A DNA stretch of 64,000 nucleotides from Fusobacterium perfoetens ATCC 29250. Its GTDB lineage: Bacteria; Fusobacteriota; Fusobacteriia; Fusobacteriales; Fusobacteriaceae. Made by a program: the position numbers and the translations under genes. How positions within the stretch are numbered: the first letter of the stretch is position 1; the number at the start of each line of letters is the position of its first letter. Under the pieces are notes generated by a model. That model saw nothing but the letters and a program-made list of their open reading frames with translations. It had not been told where the DNA came from and made no database searches. Where the stretch lies: assembly GCF_000622245.1 (NCBI RefSeq), contig NZ_JHXW01000006.1, positions 62,001-126,000 of the forward strand, written 5' to 3'. Below, in pieces: positions 55,495 through 63,491 of the stretch.

Positions 55495-56346
55495 TTATTT
55501 CTTTAACACAAAATTTTCTCCATTTTTTTCTATAAGTCCTTGTTTTAAAAGACCTCCTATAGCTCTTTTAAAAGCTTTTTTACTTATTCCGAAATAATCA
55601 TAAATTTCTTCTGGAGAACTTTTATCATTAAAATGAAAAGCAGATTTTAAGATTCTCATTTTTTCTAAAATAATTTTTCCATCATCATCTAATTGTTCAA
55701 AAGCTAATTTTCTAGGAGCTAAATCTAATTTTCCATCTTCTCTTACTCTTATAACTCTTGCTGTAATTTCTTGCCCTATTTTATATTCTTTAAAATATTC
55801 ATTTTTAGGCATCATTCCAAAATATCTATCATCTACAGCTACAAAAACTCCTATATTATTATCTATATTATAAACAGTTCCTGTAACTAAATCATTTTTC
55901 TTATAATCTTTACAAGGTAAAAGGAATTTATAAACTTTCATTGTAGCTGATATTCTTCCCTTTTTATCTTCATATAGTCCTACTAAATATTTTTTTCCTA
56001 TTTCTAATTTTCCTACTTCTTGCCCTTTTGGAAGTAATAATTCCTTTTTTAATCCCCAATCAAGAAAAGCTCCTATTTTAGAATTTATATCTGTTACTTC
56101 TAATTTTGCTAAAGTTCCTATTGTAGCATATGTAACTCTTAATGTTGAAATAAGTCTATCTTCTGAATCTCTGTAAATAAATACATCTAATTCCTCACCA
56201 ATTTCTGGTTTTTTTTCTAATAACTCTAATTCATTTTTTGGAAGAAGTATGTTGTCTTCTTCATTTCCTGTTTCTGCATCTAAGTATAATCCGATTGGAG
56301 TATAATTGTTAACTTTTAACAATTGTCTTTTTCCTATTTTTATCAT
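55495..56346 (-). CDS. cvfB: CvfB-like S1/winged-helix RNA-binding protein
   Basis: A 283-residue protein. Three S1-like OB folds come in series (about 1-65, 66-140 and 145-220; NIGVFVAVDDRYFGMMPKNE is in the last), followed by a C-terminal winged helix (SSPEEIYDYFGISKKAFKRAIGGLLKQGLI). This order is that of CvfB/YitL, an RNA-binding regulator of virulence in staphylococci. The start at 56346 has AAGGAGG. It is monocistronic and carries a short inverted repeat at the very start of its transcript. Confidence 0.9.
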   Translation of the reverse strand: MIKIGKRQLLKVNNYTPIGLYLDAETGNEEDNILLPKNELELLEKKPEIGEELDVFIYRDSEDRLISTLRVTYATIGTLAKLEVTDINSKIGAFLDWGLKKELLLPKGQEVGKLEIGKKYLVGLYEDKKGRISATMKVYKFLLPCKDYKKNDLVTGTVYNIDNNIGVFVAVDDRYFGMMPKNEYFKEYKIGQEITARVIRVREDGKLDLAPRKLAFEQLDDDGKIILEKMRILKSAFHFNDKSSPEEIYDYFGISKKAFKRAIGGLLKQGLIEKNGENFVLKK

Positions 56347-56379
56347 TTTTCCTCCTTAAAATATTTTTCAATAAAAAAA

Positions 56380-56434
56380 TTGATATAAAAATATCAATAG
56401 ATTAATATTATATCATTTATTGTAAAAAAATCAA
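56380..56434 (-). promoter_or_regulatory. cvfB promoter and inverted repeat near +1
   Basis: Minus-strand TTGATT (56429-56434), 16-nt spacer and TATAAT (56407-56412). The perfect repeat TTGATAT-AAAA-ATATCAA at 56380-56397 covers the predicted first transcribed bases and is followed by seven U. It could be an operator or a 5' hairpin. Confidence 0.55.
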
Positions 56435-56446
56435 TTATTATTTTTC

Positions 56447-56476
56447 TTGACTTTTTTAGTTTGATATGATATCATT
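56447..56476 (+). promoter_or_regulatory. promoter with palindrome for small winged-helix gene
   Basis: TTGACT (56447-56452), 17-nt spacer and TATCAT (56470-56475). The 10-bp palindrome ATGATATCAT (56466-56475) covers the -10 element and is a candidate operator, possibly for the DNA-binding protein encoded just downstream. Confidence 0.5.
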
Positions 56477-56508
56477 TTTGTATAAATATAAATTAACGGA
56501 GGAAAATT

Positions 56509-56682
56509 ATGAATTTAAAAGATAAAGTATTAGAATTATTACAAAAATCTGAACCTATGAAAGCTGGAGAAATTGCTGAAGCTCTAGGAGAAGATAAAAA
56601 ATTAGTTGATAAAGCTATAAAAGAATTAAAAGCTGAAGAATCTATAATATCTCCAAAAAGATGTTTTTATTCAGCTAAATAA
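56509..56682 (+). CDS. 57-residue winged-helix protein
   Basis: ATG 56509 is preceded by GGAGG with good spacing, and the frame ends at TAA 56682 before a strong terminator. The product reads as a mini winged helix: MNLKDKVLELL, SEPMKAGEIAEAL, EDKKLVDKAIKELKAEE, SIISPKRCFY. Small proteins of this type bind DNA or are transcription-associated. Having its own consensus promoter and terminator makes it a real gene. The target is unknown; autoregulation through the palindrome at 56466 is a guess. Confidence 0.8.
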   Translation: MNLKDKVLELLQKSEPMKAGEIAEALGEDKKLVDKAIKELKAEESIISPKRCFYSAK

Positions 56683-56716
56683 TAATTACGCCCCTACTAA
56701 AAATTCTTATAAATTA

Positions 56717-56750
56717 AAAGAGAGAACCTTTTATGATTCTCTCTTTTTTA
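56717..56750. terminator. bidirectional terminator after winged-helix gene
   Basis: AAAAGAGAGAA (56717-56727) and TTCTCTCTTTT (56737-56747) pair perfectly with U-tails either side. It ends the small gene and the convergent TlpA-like gene. Confidence 0.88.
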
Positions 56751-56754
56751 TTAT

Positions 56755-57225
56755 CTATTGTCTTACTTTTTCTAAAACATTCTTTATTTGGTCTTTTGTT
56801 AGACCTCCCATAACATATCCATAAACATTTCCATTTTTATCTATAACAAAACTTGTAGGAAATGCTGATATAAAATACTGACTTGTTATTTTTTCTCCTT
56901 CCTCAAATACTGTTGGAAATGTATAATTATTTTCTTTTAAAAATTTTATTACATTTTCTTTCTTTTCATTATTAACACCTAAAAATATTACATCTTTTTT
57001 ATTTTCTCCATATTCTTTATAAAGTTCTTCTATTTCAGGCATTTCTTTTCTACATGGAGGACACCAAGTAGCCCAGAAATTTAAAAATACTACTTTCCCT
57101 CTATAATCTTCTAAATTATGAATAACTCCATATTGATCTCTTAATGAAAATGTTGGAGCTTTAGCTTCATTTCCATAACTAAAAATTGTAAAAACTAAAA
57201 ATAATAAACTTATAACTTTTTTCAT
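56755..57225 (-). CDS. TlpA/ResA-like periplasmic thioredoxin
   Basis: A 156-residue exported thiol-disulfide protein. A signal peptide of about 18 residues (MKKVISLLFLVFTIFS) is followed by an AhpC/TSA-type fold with PTFSLRDQYG, the active site WCPPC (Cys55, Cys58) and the cis-Pro region in SAFPTSFVIDKNG. It probably receives electrons from CcdA, whose gene lies 14 nt upstream, and reduces periplasmic disulfides. Confidence 0.94.
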   Translation of the reverse strand: MKKVISLLFLVFTIFSYGNEAKAPTFSLRDQYGVIHNLEDYRGKVVFLNFWATWCPPCRKEMPEIEELYKEYGENKKDVIFLGVNNEKKENVIKFLKENNYTFPTVFEEGEKITSQYFISAFPTSFVIDKNGNVYGYVMGGLTKDQIKNVLEKVRQ

Positions 57226-57239
57226 ATATCACCTCATTT

Positions 57240-57905
57240 TTATAATAAATAACCTATTATTTCATTTAATTTTCCCATAAAAACAATTATTCCTAAAATT
57301 ACTAATAAAATACCCATTATTTTACTAGTATAATTTACTACATTCATATTTTTTCTAAAAATTTTTATAAAATATGAACTAAATAAAGCAGTTATTAAAA
57401 AAGGTAAAGTAAAACCTAAAGTATAAAATCCCATTAAAATATATCCTTGTTTTATATCTTTTAAAGCTGTTATTGTAAATAGTATACTCGAAAGAGCTGG
57501 TCCAATACATGGTGTCCAAGCAAAACTAAATGTAAATCCAAATAAAAATGCTACTATAGGATTTATATTTTTTATTTCAATTTCCATTCTTCTTTCTCTT
57601 TCTAAAGTAGACACTCTAAATAATCCTATTTGAAAAAAACCTAAAAATATAATAAGAATACCTGAAATTTTACTTATTAAATCTCTATATTTTTGTAAAA
57701 ACATTCCAAAAGTTGAAAATCCCATACTTAATACAATAAATGCAAAGGATATACCAATTGTAAAAAATATAGTATTTAATATTAATTTCTTTTTATTTTC
57801 CAAATTATTTCCTGATAAATATCCAATATAAAGTGGAAGTACTGGTAAAATACAAGGTGAAAAAAAAGATAAAATCCCACCTAAAAAAATTGTTAAATAT
57901 ACCAT
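57240..57905 (-). CDS. ccdA: CcdA-type thiol electron transport protein
   Basis: A 221-residue membrane protein with six helices. The frame extends to 57956, but ATG 57905 has GGAGAG upstream and begins the hydrophobic MVYLTIFLGGILSFFSPCILPVLPLYIGYLSG. The paired Cys are in FFSPCILPVLP and SFAWTPCIGPALS, as in CcdA/DsbD cores. It passes electrons across the membrane to the TlpA-like partner encoded next. No cytochrome c genes are visible nearby. Confidence 0.93.
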   Translation of the reverse strand: MVYLTIFLGGILSFFSPCILPVLPLYIGYLSGNNLENKKKLILNTIFFTIGISFAFIVLSMGFSTFGMFLQKYRDLISKISGILIIFLGFFQIGLFRVSTLERERRMEIEIKNINPIVAFLFGFTFSFAWTPCIGPALSSILFTITALKDIKQGYILMGFYTLGFTLPFLITALFSSYFIKIFRKNMNVVNYTSKIMGILLVILGIIVFMGKLNEIIGYLL

Positions 57906-57920
57906 TATCACTCTCCAATA

Positions 57921-57953
57921 AAAAAAGTTGTCTTTTTTTAGACAACTTTTTTT
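57921..57953 (-). terminator. terminator after flavodiiron gene
   Basis: On the minus strand AAGTTGTCT pairs with AGACAACTT around an A-rich loop and is followed by seven T. It separates the flavodiiron gene from ccdA-tlpA, which would then need their own promoter or read-through. Confidence 0.82.
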
Positions 57954-57973
57954 CAATAATTGTTATTATAATT

Positions 57974-59173
57974 TTATAAAGTTTTTAAAATTGAATCCAT
58001 TAAACTTTCTATTTCTTGCTCTGATTTTTCATTTAAAGATGAAACTATTTTCACTTTTTCTTCTAATACAATCATATTTTTCATTTCTTTTATTATTTTT
58101 ATCATTTCATCTCCAGCTTTACAAGCCCATGTTCCATTCTCTATTATTCCAACTATTTTATTTTGAACATTTAAAGCTTTCATATCTTCCAAATAATTAT
58201 GCATAATAGGGAACACTCCCATATTGTAAGTAGGAGAAGCCAATACCAAATGACTATATTTAAAAGTTTCAGCTATTAAAGTTGAAACATCAGTTTTTGA
58301 TACATCATATACTGCTAAATTAGCTAAACCTTTTTCTTTTAATTTATTAGCTAATGTAATAGCTCCTTTTTCTGTATTTCCATACATTGAAGCATATACA
58401 ATTAATACTCCATTTTCTTCAGGTTCATACTTACTCCATTTATTATACTTATCTAAAAGTAATGAAAGATTTGTTCTCCAAATTGGTCCATGTAAAGGAC
58501 ATATCATTTTTATATCTAAACCACTTGCTTTTTTTAATAAAGTTTGAACTTGAACTCCAAATTTACCTACTATATTTGTATAATATTTTCTCATTTCTTC
58601 TAATAATTCTAATTCTATATTAAAATCATCATCATATAATTTCCCATATAAACAACCAAAAGTTCCAAAAGCATCTGCACTAAATAATGTTTTTGTTGTT
58701 GACTCATAACTTACTAAAGCCTCTGGCCAATGCACCATTGGAGCTCCTACAAATGTAAACTCATGTTTACCAAATGATATTTTATCTCCCTCTTTTACCA
58801 CTATCATATTTTCTTCTTTAATATTTGCACCAAATTGTTTTATAAATACAAAAGCTTGTTTTGAAGCTATCACTTTTATATTAGGATATAAAGTAACAAC
58901 TTCTCCTATCATAGCTCCATGGTCTGGCTCTACATGATGAACTATTAAATAATCTAAAGCTCTTCCATTTAAAACTACTTTTATTTTTTCTAAAAATTCT
59001 TTTCCTTTTGATGAATCAACTGTATCTAACAAAACAGTTTTCTCATCTAACAATAAATAAGAATTGTATGAAACTCCTTTTTGGATAGGATGAATATTTT
59101 CAAATAATTCTAAACGAATATCATCACTACCTAAATAATAAAGCTCTTCTGAAATTTTTCTTATATTATACAT
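57974..59173 (-). CDS. flavodiiron protein (O2 / NO reductase)
   Basis: A 399-residue A-type flavoprotein. The beta-lactamase-like domain (1-250) holds the diiron ligands in HHVEPDHG (His80, Glu82, Asp84, His85), then HWPEALVSY and a late His in CPLHGPIW. The flavodoxin domain (about 255-399) starts VLIVYASMYGNTEKGA. These enzymes reduce O2 to water or NO to N2O in anaerobes. No fused rubredoxin is present, so electrons come from a separate donor. Confidence 0.95.
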   Translation of the reverse strand: MYNIRKISEELYYLGSDDIRLELFENIHPIQKGVSYNSYLLLDEKTVLLDTVDSSKGKEFLEKIKVVLNGRALDYLIVHHVEPDHGAMIGEVVTLYPNIKVIASKQAFVFIKQFGANIKEENMIVVKEGDKISFGKHEFTFVGAPMVHWPEALVSYESTTKTLFSADAFGTFGCLYGKLYDDDFNIELELLEEMRKYYTNIVGKFGVQVQTLLKKASGLDIKMICPLHGPIWRTNLSLLLDKYNKWSKYEPEENGVLIVYASMYGNTEKGAITLANKLKEKGLANLAVYDVSKTDVSTLIAETFKYSHLVLASPTYNMGVFPIMHNYLEDMKALNVQNKIVGIIENGTWACKAGDEMIKIIKEMKNMIVLEEKVKIVSSLNEKSEQEIESLMDSILKTL

Positions 59174-59201
59174 CTTTCCTCCTATTATTTTGTTAATATC
59201 C

Positions 59202-60113
59202 CTATTTATCTATTTCAATAGCATTTTCTACCTCTTGTCCAAGAGATATTTTCATTGCTACTATTGCTACTTCTAATTGTTCAACACTTGGTTCTTTTGT
59301 TGTTATTTTTTGTAATGCCATACCTGGCATTGCTAACATTCTTATAAAAAAATTATCTAAATGTTTGCTAGAAAATCTTTGAAATTCATAAGATAATCCA
59401 GCTATTAAAGGCATTAGTAATATTCTTAAAAATACTCTTAATAATATTTTCATATATAATGTTTCTGGTGTTGGCAATATATAATCGATTGAACTAAATA
59501 CAATAATTGCTATTAACATAACAGTTAATAAAAAACTTGTTCCACATCTTGGATGTAAAGTTGTAAATTTTTTTGCATTTTCTGGAGTTAATTCTAAGTC
59601 ATTTTCATAGGCATAAATAGTTTTATGTTCAGCCCCATGATATTCAAATACTCTTTTTATATCATCTGAAAATGAAATTCCCCAAATATAAAGTAAAAAG
59701 AATACAAGTCTCAATATTCCTTCACATAAATTTACATATCCTTTATTTTCTTGAAATAAAAAACTACTTATTATTGAAGGTAAAACTATAAAAAGTCCTA
59801 TACCTAAAGCTAATGAAAGAGATGTTGTTAATACTGCCTCCTTGTTTGTTAATTGTTCTTCTTCATTTTCTTCACTTTGATTTGCTGAAAATGTTAATTC
59901 TTTCATTCCTATTACAAGAGAATCAAATAAAGTTACCACTCCTCTTACAAATGGAATTTCTGATAATTTTTTTCTTTTTAATGATAAATTTGTTCTTTTA
60001 TATACAATTTCACCATTAGGTCTTCTAACAGCAGTAGCTATTAAAGAACCATTTCTCATCATAACTCCTTCTATTACAGCTTGACCTCCTACATTTCTGC
60101 ATCTATTATTCAT
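59202..60113 (-). CDS. YqhQ-like membrane protein (DUF1385)
   Basis: A 303-residue membrane protein. It starts with the very conserved VGGQAVIEGVMMR and has RRPNGEI, then EIPFVRGVVTL, EYHGAEHKTIYAYEN and LHPRCGTSFL before the last helices. About five membrane segments are visible. Function is unknown in the family. It lies 28 nt upstream of the flavodiiron gene and 8 nt after the phosphatase gene. Confidence 0.92.
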   Translation of the reverse strand: MNNRCRNVGGQAVIEGVMMRNGSLIATAVRRPNGEIVYKRTNLSLKRKKLSEIPFVRGVVTLFDSLVIGMKELTFSANQSEENEEEQLTNKEAVLTTSLSLALGIGLFIVLPSIISSFLFQENKGYVNLCEGILRLVFFLLYIWGISFSDDIKRVFEYHGAEHKTIYAYENDLELTPENAKKFTTLHPRCGTSFLLTVMLIAIIVFSSIDYILPTPETLYMKILLRVFLRILLMPLIAGLSYEFQRFSSKHLDNFFIRMLAMPGMALQKITTKEPSVEQLEVAIVAMKISLGQEVENAIEIDK

Positions 60114-60121
60114 AAATTCTC

Positions 60122-61648
60122 CTATTCTATCTCACTATCTTCAGTATTTTTTATTATAACAAAAGTTAAATCATCTACTTGTTGATATCCTTTTCTAAAA
60201 TTATTAATAGCATCTAATATCATATCTTTAATTTGACATGGAGTTTTATCCTTACTTTTATAAATAACTTCTTTTAATCTTTCTATCCCAAATAATTCTT
60301 TCTCATGATTTTCTGTCTCAGTTATTCCATCAGTATAATATACTACTATATCCCCTTTATCTAATTTTAATTCTTTTTGACAATATCTATAATCATCTAA
60401 AAATCCTATAGCTACACCTTTTGTTGTATGTAATTGTATCTCATCATTTTTTGCCTTATATACAACTAATGGATTATGACCTGCATTAGAATATGTTAAA
60501 ATTTTTGTTTTATAATTAAAATTACTATGTAACATTGTTATAAACATATCTTCTGTTATATCAGGATATATTATTTTATTAAGAATTTTCAAAGTATTAG
60601 CTGGAGTTAGTTTTTGTATTTCTAAGGTTTTCATAATCGAACGACCTAAAGCCATTAAAAATGCAGCTGGTACTCCTTTTCCACTAACATCAGCTATAGT
60701 GATAGAAAAATTCTCATCATCTATCACAGAATAATCATAATAATCTCCTCCTATTTCTTTAGCAGGATTAAAATATTTTTCAATTTGAAGTCCATAAATA
60801 TTAGATACATTTTGAGGAAGTATTTTTTCTTGAATTTTAGCTGCTACTTCTAATTCTTGAGAAATTCTTTCTTTTACTCTTAAATCAGCATACATTTTAG
60901 CATTATTTATAGCTATAGCCACTTGAATAGCTAAAGCTGATATTGTTTCTTCATCATTTGTAGTAAATTTATCTTTATCCTCTACTATGTATATTACTCC
61001 AAATTCTTTCTCTTTTATTAAAAGTGGAGAAACTATTATTATTTCCTCTTCTTTTATTGGAAATTCTTTTTTTAATTCCTCATAAACTCTTTTATAATCT
61101 CTATAAGTAAATTCTTTTAAAGTTACTTCTGGAAAAGAAACTTCCCCTTTAAATCCTATATCCCCTCTTACTTTTTTATTAACTAGTTTCCCTTCTTCCC
61201 ACAAATAAAGAGATATTTTTTTAGCTCCTGTCAATACAAAATAAGCATCCAAAATAATATTTATAATGTGGTCTAAATCCATTATTGATAAAACGGTTCT
61301 TGAAAGAGCATTTATATTTGATAAAGATGTAACTTTTTCTTCTAAACTTTGATTAGAATATTCTAATTTTTTTGATTTTTCCAACAAAGTATTATATGTT
61401 ACCTCTAATTCTTTTCTATATTCTCTTAATTCAAATATAGAATTATCTAATTCTAAATCTTGTTTTATTATTTTATGTAAAGTTTCCATGTATTCTTCTT
61501 TTAAACCAGCTGGAATTTTATCATATATTTTTTTTTCATTTAAACTTTTTAAAATTTTTTCTATTGTATTTATATTTGTTTTTTCTTGGATTTTTAAAAA
61601 TATTATAAATGTTATTATTAAAATTAATATTATAAAATATATTAGCAT
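60122..61648 (-). CDS. membrane-anchored PP2C phosphatase (SpoIIE/RsbU type) with GAF domain
   Basis: A 508-residue signalling phosphatase. A single N-terminal membrane helix (about 2-20) precedes a coiled coil (about 65-110), a GAF-like domain (about 115-255) and the SpoIIE phosphatase domain from about 290, with IGGDYYDY, ADVSGKGVPAAFLMA, SNAGHNPLVVY and VVYYTDGITE. Such enzymes control anti-anti-sigma partners, but no sigma-switch genes are adjacent. It is part of a run with YqhQ. Confidence 0.92.
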   Translation of the reverse strand: MLIYFIILILIITFIIFLKIQEKTNINTIEKILKSLNEKKIYDKIPAGLKEEYMETLHKIIKQDLELDNSIFELREYRKELEVTYNTLLEKSKKLEYSNQSLEEKVTSLSNINALSRTVLSIMDLDHIINIILDAYFVLTGAKKISLYLWEEGKLVNKKVRGDIGFKGEVSFPEVTLKEFTYRDYKRVYEELKKEFPIKEEEIIIVSPLLIKEKEFGVIYIVEDKDKFTTNDEETISALAIQVAIAINNAKMYADLRVKERISQELEVAAKIQEKILPQNVSNIYGLQIEKYFNPAKEIGGDYYDYSVIDDENFSITIADVSGKGVPAAFLMALGRSIMKTLEIQKLTPANTLKILNKIIYPDITEDMFITMLHSNFNYKTKILTYSNAGHNPLVVYKAKNDEIQLHTTKGVAIGFLDDYRYCQKELKLDKGDIVVYYTDGITETENHEKELFGIERLKEVIYKSKDKTPCQIKDMILDAINNFRKGYQQVDDLTFVIIKNTEDSEIE

Positions 61649-61718
61649 ATCCCCCCCAAGTCTACTACATACTAAACTTACTCTATTTTATATTATATCA
61701 AAAAAATAAATTTTTGTA

Positions 61719-63491
61719 TTATTTTTTTATTTTTTCAAGTAATTCTATAGCAATTTTTTCAGGTAATATATCTTTTAATTCATTTAAAGTCGCTTCTTTT
61801 ATTTTCTTTACACTTCCAAACTTCTTTAAAAGTTTTTCTTTTCTTATTTCTCCTATTCCTTTTATATCATCTAATTCACTTTTTAAAACTCTTTTACTTC
61901 TTAATTTTCTATGATAAGTTATCCCAAATCTATGAGTTTCATCTCTCACCCTTATTAAAATTTTTAAAGCTTCATCTGAATGAGAAAATCTGTAAGGAAT
62001 ATCTTCTCCATATTTATAAATTAACTCTTCTTTTTTGGCAATACTTAATAAATCAGATATTCCATTTCTACCTATTTCTTCTAATATTTTTCCAGCAGCA
62101 TTTATCTGTCCAAGTCCTCCATCTATTAAAATTATATCTGGAAATTTTTCTGGTTCTAATTTTGAATATCTTCTTGTTATTACTTCTCTCATCATTTGGA
62201 AATCGTCAGGAGTATCTTTACATTCTATTTTAAATTTCCTATAATCTTTTTTTGAGGCTTTTCCCTCTACAGCTACAGCCATTGAAGCTACAGCATCCTT
62301 TCCTTGAATATTAGAAATATCAAAACATTCTATTTTTCTAGGATAATTTTTTAGATTTAACTCTTTATAAAGTTTTTCCATTCCCTCTTCTATTACAGTC
62401 TTTTTATTATAATAATCTATAATATCTTTATTTATATTTAAAAGAGCCATATCTAATAATTTTTTTCTTCTTCCATCTATTTTAGGATAATATGTATGTA
62501 CAACTTCATGTTTATTTAATTTTAACCACTCTTTTATAAGTTCATCACTTTCAATATATTCAGCTTGAAAAATTATATTTTTAGGAATTGGATGTTTTGA
62601 ATAAAATTCTCTAACTACCTCTTGAAAAATATCTCCATAAATTTTATCCTTCAATTTTATAGTACTTGAAGTTTTTCCTAAAATTTTACCTTCTCTCATA
62701 TTTAGCACACATAAAAATAACAAATCTCCATCTATTATAATTGAAAAAACATCTTCATCTATCCCTTTTCCATATTCAGTAACTTGATTATTTATTACAT
62801 TTTTTATTTCATTACTTTGATTTCTATAAAAAATAGCTTCCTCAAACATCATTTTTTCCGAAGCATTCTTCATTTTTTCTTGAAGAAGTTTTAAAACTAT
62901 TTCTCCATGTCCTTTTAAAATTTTTATAATATTTTCTACATTTTCCTTATATTTTTCTTCAATATCTTTATATTTACAAGGTCCATCACACATTTTCATA
63001 TAATATTTTAAACAAGGTCTTTGTGATATTTTATTCATATCTTTATTACAATCTCTAATTTTAAAAAGTTTTACTAAAATTTTTTTTAAATTCCAAGCTC
63101 CTTGAGGATAAGGTCCAAAATATTCTCCACTTTTTGTATCTAAAGCCCTTGTACTTCTTACTATACTTATTTTAGGAAATTTCTCTTTAGAAATTTTTAT
63201 ATATGGATAAGTTTTTTCATCTTTTAATAATATATTATATTTTGGTGAATATCTTTTTATAAGATTATTTTCTAAAACAAAAGCATCTATTTCACTATTA
63301 CAAATTATAGTTTCAATATCTTCTATATTTTTTACTAGATTTCTTGTTTTTTCATCTTCGTGTTCTCTAAAAAAATATGAATAAACTCTTCTTTTTAAAT
63401 TCTTAGCTTTACCTACATATATAACTTCATTATTTTTTTTCATTAAGTATACTCCTGGATTTTCAGGAATAATATATTTTTTTATGTCCAG
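61719..63491 (-). CDS. uvrC: excinuclease ABC subunit C (non-ATG start)
   Basis: About 590 residues. The first ATG is at 63443, but that would remove the first half of the GIY-YIG motif: in-frame codons upstream read PENPGVYLM, and IYVGKAKNLKRRV follows. The real start must be upstream and overlap the end of rapZ. CTG 63491, about 10 nt after GAAGGAG, fits the expected length; ATA or ATT are alternatives. The UVR motif, a Cys-rich segment (CNKD...CDGPCKY), the RNase H-like domain (IDGGLGQINA) and C-terminal HhH follow. It makes the dual incision in nucleotide excision repair. Confidence 0.9.
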   Translation of the reverse strand: MDIKKYIIPENPGVYLMKKNNEVIYVGKAKNLKRRVYSYFFREHEDEKTRNLVKNIEDIETIICNSEIDAFVLENNLIKRYSPKYNILLKDEKTYPYIKISKEKFPKISIVRSTRALDTKSGEYFGPYPQGAWNLKKILVKLFKIRDCNKDMNKISQRPCLKYYMKMCDGPCKYKDIEEKYKENVENIIKILKGHGEIVLKLLQEKMKNASEKMMFEEAIFYRNQSNEIKNVINNQVTEYGKGIDEDVFSIIIDGDLLFLCVLNMREGKILGKTSSTIKLKDKIYGDIFQEVVREFYSKHPIPKNIIFQAEYIESDELIKEWLKLNKHEVVHTYYPKIDGRRKKLLDMALLNINKDIIDYYNKKTVIEEGMEKLYKELNLKNYPRKIECFDISNIQGKDAVASMAVAVEGKASKKDYRKFKIECKDTPDDFQMMREVITRRYSKLEPEKFPDIILIDGGLGQINAAGKILEEIGRNGISDLLSIAKKEELIYKYGEDIPYRFSHSDEALKILIRVRDETHRFGITYHRKLRSKRVLKSELDDIKGIGEIRKEKLLKKFGSVKKIKEATLNELKDILPEKIAIELLEKIKK

